NCBI GenBank assembly: GCA_021732995.1
Contig: JAKFWA010000002.1
Coordinates: 99,098 to 163,097 of the forward strand
Length of the DNA: 64,000 bases
Source of the DNA: Planctomycetaceae bacterium
GTDB lineage: Bacteria > Planctomycetota > Planctomycetia > Planctomycetales > Planctomycetaceae
Direction: 5' to 3'
Each line of letters starts with the position of its first letter. The stretch's first letter is position 1. Of this stretch, positions 19,917 to 28,648 are shown piece by piece. Both the position numbers and the translations under genes were made by a program. The notes under the pieces were generated by a model. That model ran no database searches. It worked only from the letters and a program-made list of their open reading frames with translations, and was not told the DNA's origin.

Positions 19917-21052
19917 TAGCGCTTTTCGCCGAGCAGCAGTGCCAACAACTTCGTGACTTCCTGGTCGAGCTTCGCGTTATTGCGACGCCAGCCAACGAAG
20001 TCGACGGCCAGTTTCGCCACGGTTTTCTCATGCTTGTTCTTCCACGTTCCGCTGAAGAGAAAGCCATCCAGATTCAGCGGGTACAGCAGCCTCACATCGC
20101 GACCGGTCTCCGCTTTCAAGCGTTTCTCACGCTCGAAGATGCGTTCCAGTTCATCTGTAATCCAGCCGCTGGTGAGCGATGCTTTCGAAACGCACAGCAA
20201 CACTCGCTCATCGGTTTCATAAGCGGTCGATGTCAGATGACCGCGTCGCGCGGGACTGCTGGATGGCATCTCATCCAGCCAGCAACGCAAGCCCTTCTTC
20301 TGAGCGGCCTCATGTAACGGTTCAGCGAAGGTCGCGTCGTCCGGCATGTAACGAATGAAACACGACACACGTTCCGCCGGATGACCGAACAGCGACTTCC
20401 AGTGCTGCAGCACTCCTTCGCTAACGCCGCATGCTCTTAGAAACGCCTCGTCGAGTTTCTCATACGAACGGCGTGCGGTATCAAAGCTGAGCACACTCGG
20501 GCCGATGTGACGGCATTGATCGAGCCCGAACACACGCGACAGGTCCAGTGAGCCAAGCGTGGTCCAGCCGAAAGTAACTCCGCGCAGATCAACGTCATGC
20601 AGGACGGCGCGCGTCAGATCTGCTCCGATCAACACGGAATCCTTCAGCACGCCCTTGGGCAGATTGGCCTCCACCAGGTCGGCCTTGGTGAGGTCCACCG
20701 AGCTGAGATCACATTGAGACATCTCGGCGCGACGAAAATAGGCGCCGCTGCAGTCGGATTCAGCAAGCGTCGCGCGAAAGAGTTTGGCGGCATAGAAGTC
20801 CGCTTTCACAAGCTTCGTCCCGCGCAGATCAGCTCGCGTGAGATCCGCTTCGGAGAACAGCGTGCCAACCAAATCGGCGCCGCGCAAGTCTGCTCCGGTC
20901 AATTCCGCGCGTTTGAGATTTGCGCCGCGCAGATTGATATCGCACAGCTTGGCGTTGGACAGATCGAGCAGTTCATCCGGATTCGCCTGTCGCCACTTGG
21001 CCAGCGCCGCTTTGCCCTGCTGGATGATTTCAACATGAGACTTACTGGCCAT
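19916..21052 (-). CDS. Pentapeptide-repeat protein with C-terminal TIR domain
   Basis: A 378-residue protein, starting at 21052. Residues about 30-175 are pentapeptide repeats of the A(D/N)LxX type (GANLKRAELTGADLRGADL), which form a right-handed beta-helix. A linker (FGLDQCRHIGPSVLSFDTA, then FLRACGVSEG) follows the pattern common in pentapeptide-TIR proteins. The TIR domain covers about 225-355: SCFIRYMPDDATFAEPLHEA, GLRCWLD and LTSGWITDELERI. W297-x3-E301 has the same spacing as the Trp and catalytic Glu of NADase TIRs such as SARM1. The first TIR box is degenerate (RYMPDD for SYSSKD). An NAD-consuming signalling or defence role is inference. It is divergent from a TPR gene. Confidence 0.85.
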   Translation of the reverse strand: MASKSHVEIIQQGKAALAKWRQANPDELLDLSNAKLCDINLRGANLKRAELTGADLRGADLVGTLFSEADLTRADLRGTKLVKADFYAAKLFRATLAESDCSGAYFRRAEMSQCDLSSVDLTKADLVEANLPKGVLKDSVLIGADLTRAVLHDVDLRGVTFGWTTLGSLDLSRVFGLDQCRHIGPSVLSFDTARRSYEKLDEAFLRACGVSEGVLQHWKSLFGHPAERVSCFIRYMPDDATFAEPLHEAAQKKGLRCWLDEMPSSSPARRGHLTSTAYETDERVLLCVSKASLTSGWITDELERIFEREKRLKAETGRDVRLLYPLNLDGFLFSGTWKNKHEKTVAKLAVDFVGWRRNNAKLDQEVTKLLALLLGEKR

Positions 21053-21429
21053 AGCAATCGCAAAGGTCCGCAGGGAAGTTTCTGAAGCCGCCATCATTCG
21101 TCTGGCCGGGGACCATGACAAGGTACAAGATAACAAGAGCAATGTCGCAAATCTTGCCTTGGCACGAATCGCAGCGGATTCTCGCTCTGCAGACGATCTC
21201 TGCGGCCGAATCGGTTCGAGACGTTCGGCGGCCAACTCCCGACCAAGGCTTCCGCATACACCTGCGGTTACTGCCCACGAAACGTGAAGAACCCATCAGC
21301 CCGAGTTTTCAGAGTGGATTCACGCCAGAAACACAGCTTCCTTTTTTGAGGACCGAGTTAGATAACTCATTGGCAGTCGTTGTAGGCTGCACTCGCTTTG
21401 CCACTGCGTCTTCAGCGAGTGAGGGTGAA
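21053..21429. other. Divergent intergenic region between TIR and TPR genes
   Basis: The stretch is AT-richer than the flanking genes. An open frame in phase with the TPR protein extends back to an ATG at 21115, but its translation has no signal peptide and no repeat pattern, so I treat it as untranslated or regulatory. No clear palindrome was found. Confidence 0.4.
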
Positions 21430-23067
21430 GTGAACATTCACGCGACACGGCGACTTCAGTGCAATGCAGATGGAAAGCAGGCTCTGAAATCCAAGGATTA
21501 CGCCCGCGCCGAAAAAACGTTTCGACAAGCGATCCAGTTAGCTGAGGCTATTCATGTTGAGGACGATCTTCTGGCTAGAAGCTTGAGAGGCTTGGCAAAA
21601 ACACTTCAGGCATGTGGCAAGCTCAATGAGGCTGAATCTCTTTATCAGCGAGCGCTCCAGCTTCACGAAAAGCTAGCTCAGTCAGACTCGATTTCGGTTG
21701 TCGCTGCGCTCTGTGACTTGGCGTCGCTGTATGTAACTCAGGAGAAGTATCTCGCCGCTGAGCAGCTCTTCATGCGGTCTCTGGCGATATTGGAAAACTA
21801 TCCGGAAAAGAATGTCGCATGGCTGGCTTACATTCTCAACGGGCTGGGCAGAACTTATCTCTCACGAGGCAAGTACAGCGAGGCCGAGTCATTTTTTCGA
21901 CGCAATTTACAAGCCGAAGAACAATTCCGTGGCAGAGATTCCCTCGATGTCGCTAACGCCCTCCATTGGCTGGTGCATTCGATACTTGGTCAAGAAGAGT
22001 ATGCGGAAGCCGAGCCACTGCTCAAAAGGGTAATGAGCATTCGCGAGCCACTATTGGGAGCTGACCACCCCGAAGTTGTTGCTATAGCTTCTGCTCTTGC
22101 TCGCACGTATTACGATTTACGACAACTCAGCAATGCTCGGAGCCTTTATCAACAACTGATTCCAAGTTGCGAGCGTGCGCTGGGTGAAGATCACATCGAC
22201 GTGGCGGATCTGCTAATTGATCTTGCAAATCTCTTGATTGCTCAGTGCCAACCCGCTGATGCCGAACCTTTGTACGAGCGAGCCCTCGCGATTTATGAAC
22301 GTCAGAGAGGCCCGGATGATTTAAGTGTTGCAGAATGCTTGGTCTGTCTGGGGAACTCGTATTACTCACGCGGCAAGTTCGAAGAAGCTGAACGACTCTT
22401 CAAGACAGGCCTCGTCATCAGAATGCAGAAACTGGGAGCGGATCATCGTGATGTGGCTGATTCCATGTTCCGACTTGCCATACTGCAATCTGATCAAGGC
22501 CGTTACTCGGACGCAGAGAGACTTTTCCTGGGAGCGCTTGCGATCGAAGAAAAGGTATTGGGAACAGATCATCGGTCGGTCGCCGTCACGCTTAATGGTC
22601 TGCGATGGCTTTATGTGAGAATGCAGCGATTTGAGGATGCGCACCTTGCTCAGCAAAGGGTGATCCGAATTTACGAAGCAACTCGGGAACGCCCCTCTGA
22701 ACGTAGACAGCGTGCCTATGCACTGCGAGCCATGGCGACACTGCTGGAGATCAGGGGTGCAACAAAGGATGCCTTGGAGTTGGAAGCTCGAGCCCGGAAC
22801 AAGCTTCGTGAAGAACCACGCAGCGGTGATTCCTCTGAGGCTCTGCGCCTGATGAAGTTAGGCCACACCGCTTTCGATTCAGGCGATCTCATACGAGCGG
22901 AATCGCTCTATTTGGCAGCCATCACGATTTATGAACAGGCCTTGGGCCCAGACGACCGCTGCGTGGCAGAATCGTGGAGTCACTTCGCTCGTGCGATTGT
23001 TCGGCAAGGTCGTCACGCCGAGGCCGCCGTCTATCTTCGCCGCGTGGAGAGATCCGCGCGACCGTGA
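21430..23067 (+). CDS. Kinesin-light-chain-like tetratricopeptide repeat protein
   Basis: About 545 residues if started at the GTG at 21430, which follows GAGGGTGA; an ATG at 21115 in frame would add 105 residues. The protein is almost entirely 42-residue TPRs of the kinesin-light-chain type, with recurring LGADHPEV, YAEAEPLLKRVMSIREPLLG and LGEDHIDVADLLIDLANL, about ten units in all. No enzymatic domain is visible. Its codon use and GC are lower than those of its neighbours, suggesting a different origin. It is divergent from the TIR protein, and KLC-type TPRs often mediate protein assembly, so the two could form a sensing unit. That link is inference. Confidence 0.8.
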   Translation: MNIHATRRLQCNADGKQALKSKDYARAEKTFRQAIQLAEAIHVEDDLLARSLRGLAKTLQACGKLNEAESLYQRALQLHEKLAQSDSISVVAALCDLASLYVTQEKYLAAEQLFMRSLAILENYPEKNVAWLAYILNGLGRTYLSRGKYSEAESFFRRNLQAEEQFRGRDSLDVANALHWLVHSILGQEEYAEAEPLLKRVMSIREPLLGADHPEVVAIASALARTYYDLRQLSNARSLYQQLIPSCERALGEDHIDVADLLIDLANLLIAQCQPADAEPLYERALAIYERQRGPDDLSVAECLVCLGNSYYSRGKFEEAERLFKTGLVIRMQKLGADHRDVADSMFRLAILQSDQGRYSDAERLFLGALAIEEKVLGTDHRSVAVTLNGLRWLYVRMQRFEDAHLAQQRVIRIYEATRERPSERRQRAYALRAMATLLEIRGATKDALELEARARNKLREEPRSGDSSEALRLMKLGHTAFDSGDLIRAESLYLAAITIYEQALGPDDRCVAESWSHFARAIVRQGRHAEAAVYLRRVERSARP

Positions 23068-23151
23068 CTCTTGCACCTGCATTCCCCGAACGAATACCAA
23101 CTTGGATTATTCACCGCCCCAAACGGCGGGCGCAAAAGTGGATCCGAAGAA

Positions 23152-24150
23152 CTACTTCTGCGGCATCGGTTGATGATCGACGCGGTCGGCGTCCTGGCCG
23201 TTTACCAGGCGGATGTCGCTGGGTTCGCGGACAACCGGAAACCAGCGTTGCGCGAGGAGTTTTGTTAACGCTCGCGCACCCTCCGGATTGAGATGGCCCG
23301 CATCGCAGTACAGGTCTGGATCTGCGAGTTGAGGAAAACGGCGTTCATCCAGGGCCAGCAGAGTGACCTGTTCATCGTGAGCAATGCGTTGCAACGCGGG
23401 CCAGGTTTCCTGCTCGGCTTCTTCGTTGCGGTCCAGTCGCGGACACGAAACCAAGACCACGTCAATACCATGCTTACGAGCGTCGCTAATAAAGCGACGG
23501 TACTCGGCCACAAGCTGCGGATCGGGTTTGAGCCTGGGCAGCGTGCGGTCGGGTTGAGCAACCAACTTGCGGCCTGTGGACTCCAGAGCCGAGAAGCCAT
23601 TGTCCGAAGGTGCGGGTTTGAGCCAGTTCAATACCAGCGGCCCGACCAGCGAGTTGAATCGCCAGCACTGCGAGTGTTGCTTAACCACCACTCGATCGTC
23701 GCATTGCTGGAAGATCTGAGTTGTTTCCGGACTCGCGTCTACGTACGGCGAAAGTGCCGAGACAACTCGAGAAGCGTTCGATCTCGCCAGATCCTGCGGA
23801 TCAAGCTGCAGGATGAACGTGCGGGCCGAGGTTCCGTTCTTCAGCAACATCTGCTGCATGAAACGGTGATAGTAGATGCCTTGGCCGTCCCAACCAGCGT
23901 TAAAGACGCTCTGCTGAGAGACAGATTCCAAGACTGCCGGATCAAAGTGATGCTTCGCGCGGCTGCTGCCAAAGATGACGATGTCCGCATCTTTATTGGC
24001 CAGCAGTTGCGACACGCGGCCCATCTCGCCGGTCTGCACCTGGTCTTGCAAGCTCCACAGGGCGGTGCCTGCAACGCGGTCCAGCAACAGCGCACCGCAG
24101 ACGAACGCGATGACGCGAGCGATCTCACGCACGTGCGAACGCGGTTTCAT
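23152..24150 (-). CDS. SGNH-hydrolase-like membrane-anchored protein (AlgX/DltD-like partner of MBOAT)
   Basis: About 332 residues from the ATG at 24150, 13 bp after the MBOAT stop; an alternative ATG at 24192 would overlap that gene. An N-terminal hydrophobic helix (ARVIAFVCGALLLDRV) anchors an extracytoplasmic SGNH-type domain. Block I is VIFGSSRAKHHFDP with its nucleophile-position Ser. The C-terminal block is DLYCDAGHLNPEGA with the Asp-x-x-His pair. Such proteins partner AlgI-type MBOATs in O-acetylating exported polysaccharides or envelope polymers. It is almost certainly co-transcribed with the upstream MBOAT gene. Confidence 0.82.
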   Translation of the reverse strand: MKPRSHVREIARVIAFVCGALLLDRVAGTALWSLQDQVQTGEMGRVSQLLANKDADIVIFGSSRAKHHFDPAVLESVSQQSVFNAGWDGQGIYYHRFMQQMLLKNGTSARTFILQLDPQDLARSNASRVVSALSPYVDASPETTQIFQQCDDRVVVKQHSQCWRFNSLVGPLVLNWLKPAPSDNGFSALESTGRKLVAQPDRTLPRLKPDPQLVAEYRRFISDARKHGIDVVLVSCPRLDRNEEAEQETWPALQRIAHDEQVTLLALDERRFPQLADPDLYCDAGHLNPEGARALTKLLAQRWFPVVREPSDIRLVNGQDADRVDHQPMPQK

Positions 24151-24163
24151 GTGCAGCTTCAGC

Positions 24164-25591
24164 TCAGAACTGGAAGTAGATGAATTGGGCATCGCCCTGA
24201 ACTCCAAGCAGCGTGATCAAGAACACCATCGCGTACCAACAGGCCCAACGCACCGGCCAGCGCTGGCGGCTGAGCAACTCACGGCCGCTGCCGCGCGCCG
24301 TCTGCATTGATTCGACCAGCGCCAGAATCAGGATGCCGATGCCGCCATAAACAAAGACGTTGATTTGCTGGAACGGAGCCGCGAGTTCCAGATGCGTCAT
24401 GCGACTGAGAATCGTCATCGAATCCTGGAACGTATTCGCCCGGAAGAAGACCCAGCTCAGGCAGACCAGATGGAAGGTGATGAAGCAACGCACGCTGTCG
24501 CGGAGCCAATTCGGCACACCGACTCGAGCCCAGAAGCGGTCACGCGCATCAATCGTCTCATGGCAGCCAATCAGGAAGATGCCCTGCAAGCCGCCCCAGA
24601 TCACAAAATTCCAACTGGCTCCGTGCCAGAGGCCTCCGAGCAGCATGGTGATCAACAGGTTGATCTGCGTGCGACGCTTGCCGAAGCGGCTGCCACCCAG
24701 CGGGATGTAGAGATAATCGCGCAGCCATGTGGACAGCGAGATATGCCAGCGGCGCCAGAAGTCGCGAATCGTTGTTGCGAAATACGGCTGCTTGAAGTTG
24801 TCCATCAGCTTTATGCCGAACAACTGAGCGGACCCCAGCGCGATGTCTGTGTAACCAGAGAAGTCACAGTAAATCTGAATGGCGAAGGCATACGTGGCCA
24901 GCCAGCACGAGGTGGAATTGTGCTGCTCGGGGTTGTTGTAGATCGCGTTCACGTACAGCGCAACGCGGTCCGCGATAACGACCTTCTTGAACAGCCCCCA
25001 CAGGATTTTTTGACTTCCCGCGTAGATGTTGTCCCAATTGAAATTTTGCTTGGCTCGCAGTTGTTCAATCAGTCGCGATGCCCGTTCGATGGGGCCAGCC
25101 ACCAGTTGCGGGAAGAACAGCACATACAGCAGGAAGTACCCGAAATGACGCTCGGCCGGGTATTCGCGGCGGTAGATGTCGACCGTGTAGGCGATCTTCT
25201 GGAACGTGTAGAACGAGATGCCAATCGGCAGCACAAGTTCCAGATGCGGGATGTTCCAGCTCAGGTCCAGTTGCTCGGCCACCGAACGCGTCGTCGAGTT
25301 GAAGAAGTTGAAGTACTTGAAGACGAACAGCACGCACAGGTTGATCGCAACACCCACCGCCATCACGGTCTTGCGAACTCGCGGCGATTTCGCGTCTTCC
25401 AGAATGATGCCGGACGTGAAGCCGACGATCGACGAAAACAGGATCACCAGCCCGTAGGCGGGGTTCCAACTGAGGTAGAAATAGGCGCTCAGCGGCAGCA
25501 GCCACATCCACCGAAAACGGTGCGGCAGCAGGAAAAAGCCGATCAGACAGACCAGCAGAAACACAAAGTAGTCGAGCGAATTGAATAACAT
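24164..25591 (-). CDS. MBOAT family O-acyltransferase (AlgI-like)
   Basis: A 475-residue polytopic membrane enzyme with about ten hydrophobic segments. The AlgI/DltB-type signature is intact: VAGPIERASRLIEQL, IYCDFSGYTDIALGSA, the RDFWRRWHISLSTWLRDYLY stretch with His283, and GGLWHGASWNF with the likely catalytic His323. It would pass acetyl groups from a cytoplasmic donor across the membrane. The downstream SGNH-like gene would complete transfer to a polysaccharide. No alginate or cellulose synthase gene is near, so the acceptor polymer is unknown. Confidence 0.93.
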   Translation of the reverse strand: MLFNSLDYFVFLLVCLIGFFLLPHRFRWMWLLPLSAYFYLSWNPAYGLVILFSSIVGFTSGIILEDAKSPRVRKTVMAVGVAINLCVLFVFKYFNFFNSTTRSVAEQLDLSWNIPHLELVLPIGISFYTFQKIAYTVDIYRREYPAERHFGYFLLYVLFFPQLVAGPIERASRLIEQLRAKQNFNWDNIYAGSQKILWGLFKKVVIADRVALYVNAIYNNPEQHNSTSCWLATYAFAIQIYCDFSGYTDIALGSAQLFGIKLMDNFKQPYFATTIRDFWRRWHISLSTWLRDYLYIPLGGSRFGKRRTQINLLITMLLGGLWHGASWNFVIWGGLQGIFLIGCHETIDARDRFWARVGVPNWLRDSVRCFITFHLVCLSWVFFRANTFQDSMTILSRMTHLELAAPFQQINVFVYGGIGILILALVESMQTARGSGRELLSRQRWPVRWACWYAMVFLITLLGVQGDAQFIYFQF

Positions 25592-25626
25592 TTGCGGGAC
25601 CTTCCCTGGACCGCACTCTCAATATC

Positions 25627-25649
25627 GGACAGACAATCCGTGTCTGTCC
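25627..25649. repeat. 9-bp-stem hairpin upstream of MBOAT
   Basis: GGACAGACA (25627-25635) and TGTCTGTCC (25641-25649) form a perfect stem with a 5-nt loop ATCCG. It lies 36 bp upstream of the MBOAT start, in the divergent region to 25883, with no U-tract. It could be a regulator site or a member of the dispersed palindromes seen elsewhere in the window. Confidence 0.55.
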
Positions 25650-25883
25650 TCTCCGTCGTCAGGCCATAGTCGCCCAACGCCGGAACGCCAGCGGGCGGGG
25701 ACTCTACGTTCGACGGTTCAATCGTCACAACCCGAACTTCTACCGTTCAGTTCCGAACAATCGGCGTCACTGGAGCGTTGCGAGTGAACGGCACAACGAA
25801 TTCCACCGCTGCCGCTGGCCGCTCGCCGTGAATTACAGGGACTTTAGGCCAAAGTCTGCATAGCTATGCGGGGAGGGATTCCG

Positions 25884-26216
25884 ATGATGAGGAAGGTGTC
25901 TCGGGCTACAGGCACCTCACTTCAGAGATTCTTCCACAAGGCGTATGACATGATTCGAGCTATCGCATTCGCTGGGGGTTTGTTTGTCGGGCTCTGCGGC
26001 AGCTCCTTCTTGCTCGTCGATGAAATGGTCCTCAACCTGCATCACGAGGCCGAAGAGCCGCGCCCGAAAGAGTTCCGCGGCATGTTCATGCACCTCAACG
26101 AGCAGAAGCAAAAAGTGTTCACGCCGCCGCAATGGCTGGCGTTCACTCTGATGTCGATCGGCTCCGTGACGATGCTCTATTCCATCGCGCTACCGAAGAA
26201 GCCCAAGCCAGCGTAG
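25884..26216 (+). CDS. Small two-helix membrane protein of unknown function
   Basis: About 110 residues. The start at 25884 (or 25887) follows a strong GGGAGGG with a 6-7 base spacer. Two hydrophobic segments are visible, IRAIAFAGGLFVGLCGSSFLLV and WLAFTLMSIGSVTMLYSIAL. They flank a charged 45-residue segment (HHEAEEPRPKEFRGMF), and a Lys/Pro-rich tail ends the protein. No family is recognised. It stands alone, divergent from the MBOAT gene and convergent with mutL. Confidence 0.65.
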   Translation: MMRKVSRATGTSLQRFFHKAYDMIRAIAFAGGLFVGLCGSSFLLVDEMVLNLHHEAEEPRPKEFRGMFMHLNEQKQKVFTPPQWLAFTLMSIGSVTMLYSIALPKKPKPA

Positions 26217-26219
26217 ACC

Positions 26220-26423
26220 AACTGGCGGTCGAGCATCGTAGGGTGGAACAAGCGATCTGAACTGACTGGTGGGCCTGCGCATTCGACGCAAGCTGGCCTC
26301 GACGATCCGTTTCCGCGCAACACAGGGCTTGATCGCGCCGGCCCACCAAATGACGGCCCCGAATGCTGGTCCCACCCTACATTTGGCAATCGCTCAGCCC
26401 AGCCGTCCGAACTGGCGGTCGAG
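26220..26423. repeat. Nested inverted-repeat island flanked by a 14-bp direct repeat at the mutL 3' end
   Basis: AACTGGCGGTCGAG occurs at 26220-26233 and again, identically, at 26410-26423 inside the last codons of mutL. Between the copies lie nested arms. GTAGGGTGG (26238-26246) pairs with CCACCCTAC (26372-26380), and TGGTGGGCC (26267-26275) pairs with GGCCCACCA (26340-26348). The layout resembles a small palindromic element with a flanking duplication, situated between two convergent genes. Confidence 0.7.
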
Positions 26424-28406
26424 TTCCTGCTGGTTCAGAGTGAGTGCAGTCGGTCTGCCGTGCGGGCAGTGATGCGCGTCCTCAACGAGATGCCGTTGAG
26501 CGAGCAAGCTGTTGATTTCTTCCGGCGCCAGCCGCTGCCCCGACTTGATGGCCGCCTTGCACGACATCATGTGCAGCATCGAATCCAGCAGATCGCGCCG
26601 AGTGGGCTGATGCTCCATCTGCTCCAGTTGCTCGGCGATGTCGCGCAGCAGCACGGGGAAGTTAGCTCGCTTCAGCATGACCGGATGCTTGTTGATAAGC
26701 ACCGTGTTCGTGCCGAATTCTTCGATGCCGAAGCCGAACTGAGCGAGCAGCTCTTGATGCTCCATCACCAGGGCTTTTTCTTTGGCGGGGAGTTCGACGG
26801 TTTCGGGAATCAGCATGCGCTGCGACTCCACCGAGCCATTCAGCACGCGCGGACGCAGGTATTCGTACATGATGCGTTCATGCAACGCGTGCTGATCGAT
26901 GATCATCAGGCCCTTGTCGGACTCGACGACCAGGTAGCAGTCCATGATCTGCATCGCTCGCAGGCCGGACTCGCGACTCGTCGTGACGGCGGACACGGGC
27001 TCTGAACGCTCCGACGAATTGCCGGGCGCAGAAGCATCAGCAGTATCGGCGGAAACATCAGAACGCACGGGTCGTTCGCGTTCGGTGAACAACGCGTCGG
27101 CGGCCTCGGTTGTTTCCGGCAGTTCAGAGAACTCGCGCTCGAACAGCGTTGGTTCTGAGCTGAGCGTACTGCGAGCTTCCACCTTGGTGCCGTTGAAGGC
27201 CGCAGGCGTCGGTGCGGAGCGTTCGGATGCAACGCTCCATGTCGTCAGCGGGGGCGGAGCTTCGTCCAGTTCATCGGATGCGACGGCTTTCGCAATCTGC
27301 TGATCGACCCAGGCCGACAGCTCGGACTGCATTTCGCGCACGGGCTGATGTGCCAGCGCGCCATCGTCGTCGGTATCGCCATCTGCTTTTGACGAGACCT
27401 TCAGTTCGGAGTCGAGATCCAGCGACAGGAACTTTGTGCGGATCATGCCGAGCAACTGACGGTAGAGTTGCTGGCTGTCGACAAACCGCACTTCCACCTT
27501 CGTCGGATGCACATTGACGTCCACCAGACTCGGCGGCATGTCCATGAACAGGAAACAAATCGGCTGCCGTCCGACCATCAGCAGGCCGCGATAGGCTTCC
27601 GTCAGCGCATGCTGGATGGCTCGATCCTGAAACCAGCGACCATTCAAAAAGAGATGCTGCCACTTGCGACTGGGTTTGTTCTGACTGGGGTGCGCGACAT
27701 AGCCCCACATTTTCACGCCGTTGGCTTCGCTTTCGACCCAGATCAGATGATCGGCGATGCTGCTGCCGAAAAAGTATTTCAGCCGGTCGATCATGCTGTC
27801 CGTCGGCGGCAGATCAAACGCGACCTTGCCGTTGTGCCGCAGCACCAGGTGCAAGCGCGGGTTGGCCAAAGCGATGCGAGTCAGTTGCTCGCTGATGTGC
27901 CCGAACTCGGTGGACTTCGTCTTCAGAAACTTGCGCCTCACCGGAGTGTTCGTGAAGAGGTTCCGGATCTCGATCGTCGTACCCGTCGGACAGCCGCACG
28001 GCTGCGGTTCGCCAATCGCGCCGCAGTTCACTTCCAGTTCTACGCCAGCCAGCGCATCACGCTGCCGGCTGCGAATCTTAAAGTTGCTGACTTCAGCCAC
28101 CGACGCCAAGGCTTCACCGCGGAACCCCATCGTCTGAATGTAGAAGAGGTCATCCGCCGAGCGGATCTTGCTGGTCGCATGACTGGCAACTGCCAGCAGG
28201 ATGTCGTCGGGATGAATGCCTTCGCCGTTGTCGGTGATGCGAATGAGTTCCGAACCACCCTCGACGATGTCGATCTCAATGTGTGTCGACAGCGCATCGA
28301 TGCTGTTTTCCAGCAGCTCTTTCACGACGTTGGCCGGTCGCTCGATGACTTCACCGGCAGCAATCTTGTTCACGACGCTCGTGTCGAGCCGTTGGATGCG
28401 AGGCAT
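26394..28406 (-). CDS. mutL: DNA mismatch repair protein MutL (endonuclease type)
   Basis: A 670-residue MutL of full length. The GHKL ATPase N-terminus has the family start IQRLDTSVVNKIAAGEVIER, ELLENSIDA and DNGEGI, GFRGEALASVAEV, and GTTIEIRNLFTNTPVRRKF. The linker, about residues 340-480, is long and acidic/serine-rich. The C-terminal domain has the metal endonuclease motif DQHALHERIMYE (from Asp504), SCKAAIKSGQ and CPHGRP near the end. It therefore belongs to the nicking MutL class found in bacteria lacking MutH. No mutS is adjacent. The gene is convergent with the small membrane protein gene, and its last codons include one copy of a 14-bp direct repeat. Confidence 0.96.
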   Translation of the reverse strand: MPRIQRLDTSVVNKIAAGEVIERPANVVKELLENSIDALSTHIEIDIVEGGSELIRITDNGEGIHPDDILLAVASHATSKIRSADDLFYIQTMGFRGEALASVAEVSNFKIRSRQRDALAGVELEVNCGAIGEPQPCGCPTGTTIEIRNLFTNTPVRRKFLKTKSTEFGHISEQLTRIALANPRLHLVLRHNGKVAFDLPPTDSMIDRLKYFFGSSIADHLIWVESEANGVKMWGYVAHPSQNKPSRKWQHLFLNGRWFQDRAIQHALTEAYRGLLMVGRQPICFLFMDMPPSLVDVNVHPTKVEVRFVDSQQLYRQLLGMIRTKFLSLDLDSELKVSSKADGDTDDDGALAHQPVREMQSELSAWVDQQIAKAVASDELDEAPPPLTTWSVASERSAPTPAAFNGTKVEARSTLSSEPTLFEREFSELPETTEAADALFTERERPVRSDVSADTADASAPGNSSERSEPVSAVTTSRESGLRAMQIMDCYLVVESDKGLMIIDQHALHERIMYEYLRPRVLNGSVESQRMLIPETVELPAKEKALVMEHQELLAQFGFGIEEFGTNTVLINKHPVMLKRANFPVLLRDIAEQLEQMEHQPTRRDLLDSMLHMMSCKAAIKSGQRLAPEEINSLLAQRHLVEDAHHCPHGRPTALTLNQQELDRQFGRLG

Positions 28407-28518
28407 GGAGAGTAGGTTTCACGAGAAAAAGAGATTCGGAGCAAGAGTCGCAGTCCAAGCCCCGCTCTCAGCACCGCATTAGGTTGAGCGAACTCTGATC
28501 GACACCCCGCGAGGCTTC

Positions 28519-28550
28519 AACGCTCAACCCGCTCCTCGTCATTGAGCGTT
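28519..28550. repeat. 9-bp-stem inverted repeat between sulfatase and mutL
   Basis: AACGCTCAA (28519-28527) and TTGAGCGTT (28542-28550) are perfect reverse complements across a 14-nt loop. They lie in the 242-bp gap between the sulfatase stop and the mutL start, both minus-strand genes. With no T-tract it is more likely a protein site or dispersed palindrome than a terminator. Confidence 0.4.
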
Positions 28551-28648
28551 CCGCCATCAGAGACAGGAGTTCATGCCACTGCGCGAATTTGAGAAAAACG
28601 CTGTTGAGTTGCTCCAAGAAGAAAGAATTAGAAACATCTCCTCGCACT

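Noticed and set aside
20560-20990. Tandem DNA repeats with recurring GCGCAGATC-like units
   Set aside because: They are the coding trace of the pentapeptide repeats in the TIR protein, not a separate DNA element.
24365-25588. 407-residue plus-strand open frame
   Set aside because: It is antisense to the MBOAT gene, which has an intact active site. Its translation is rich in Arg, Gln and Glu without hydrophobic helices.
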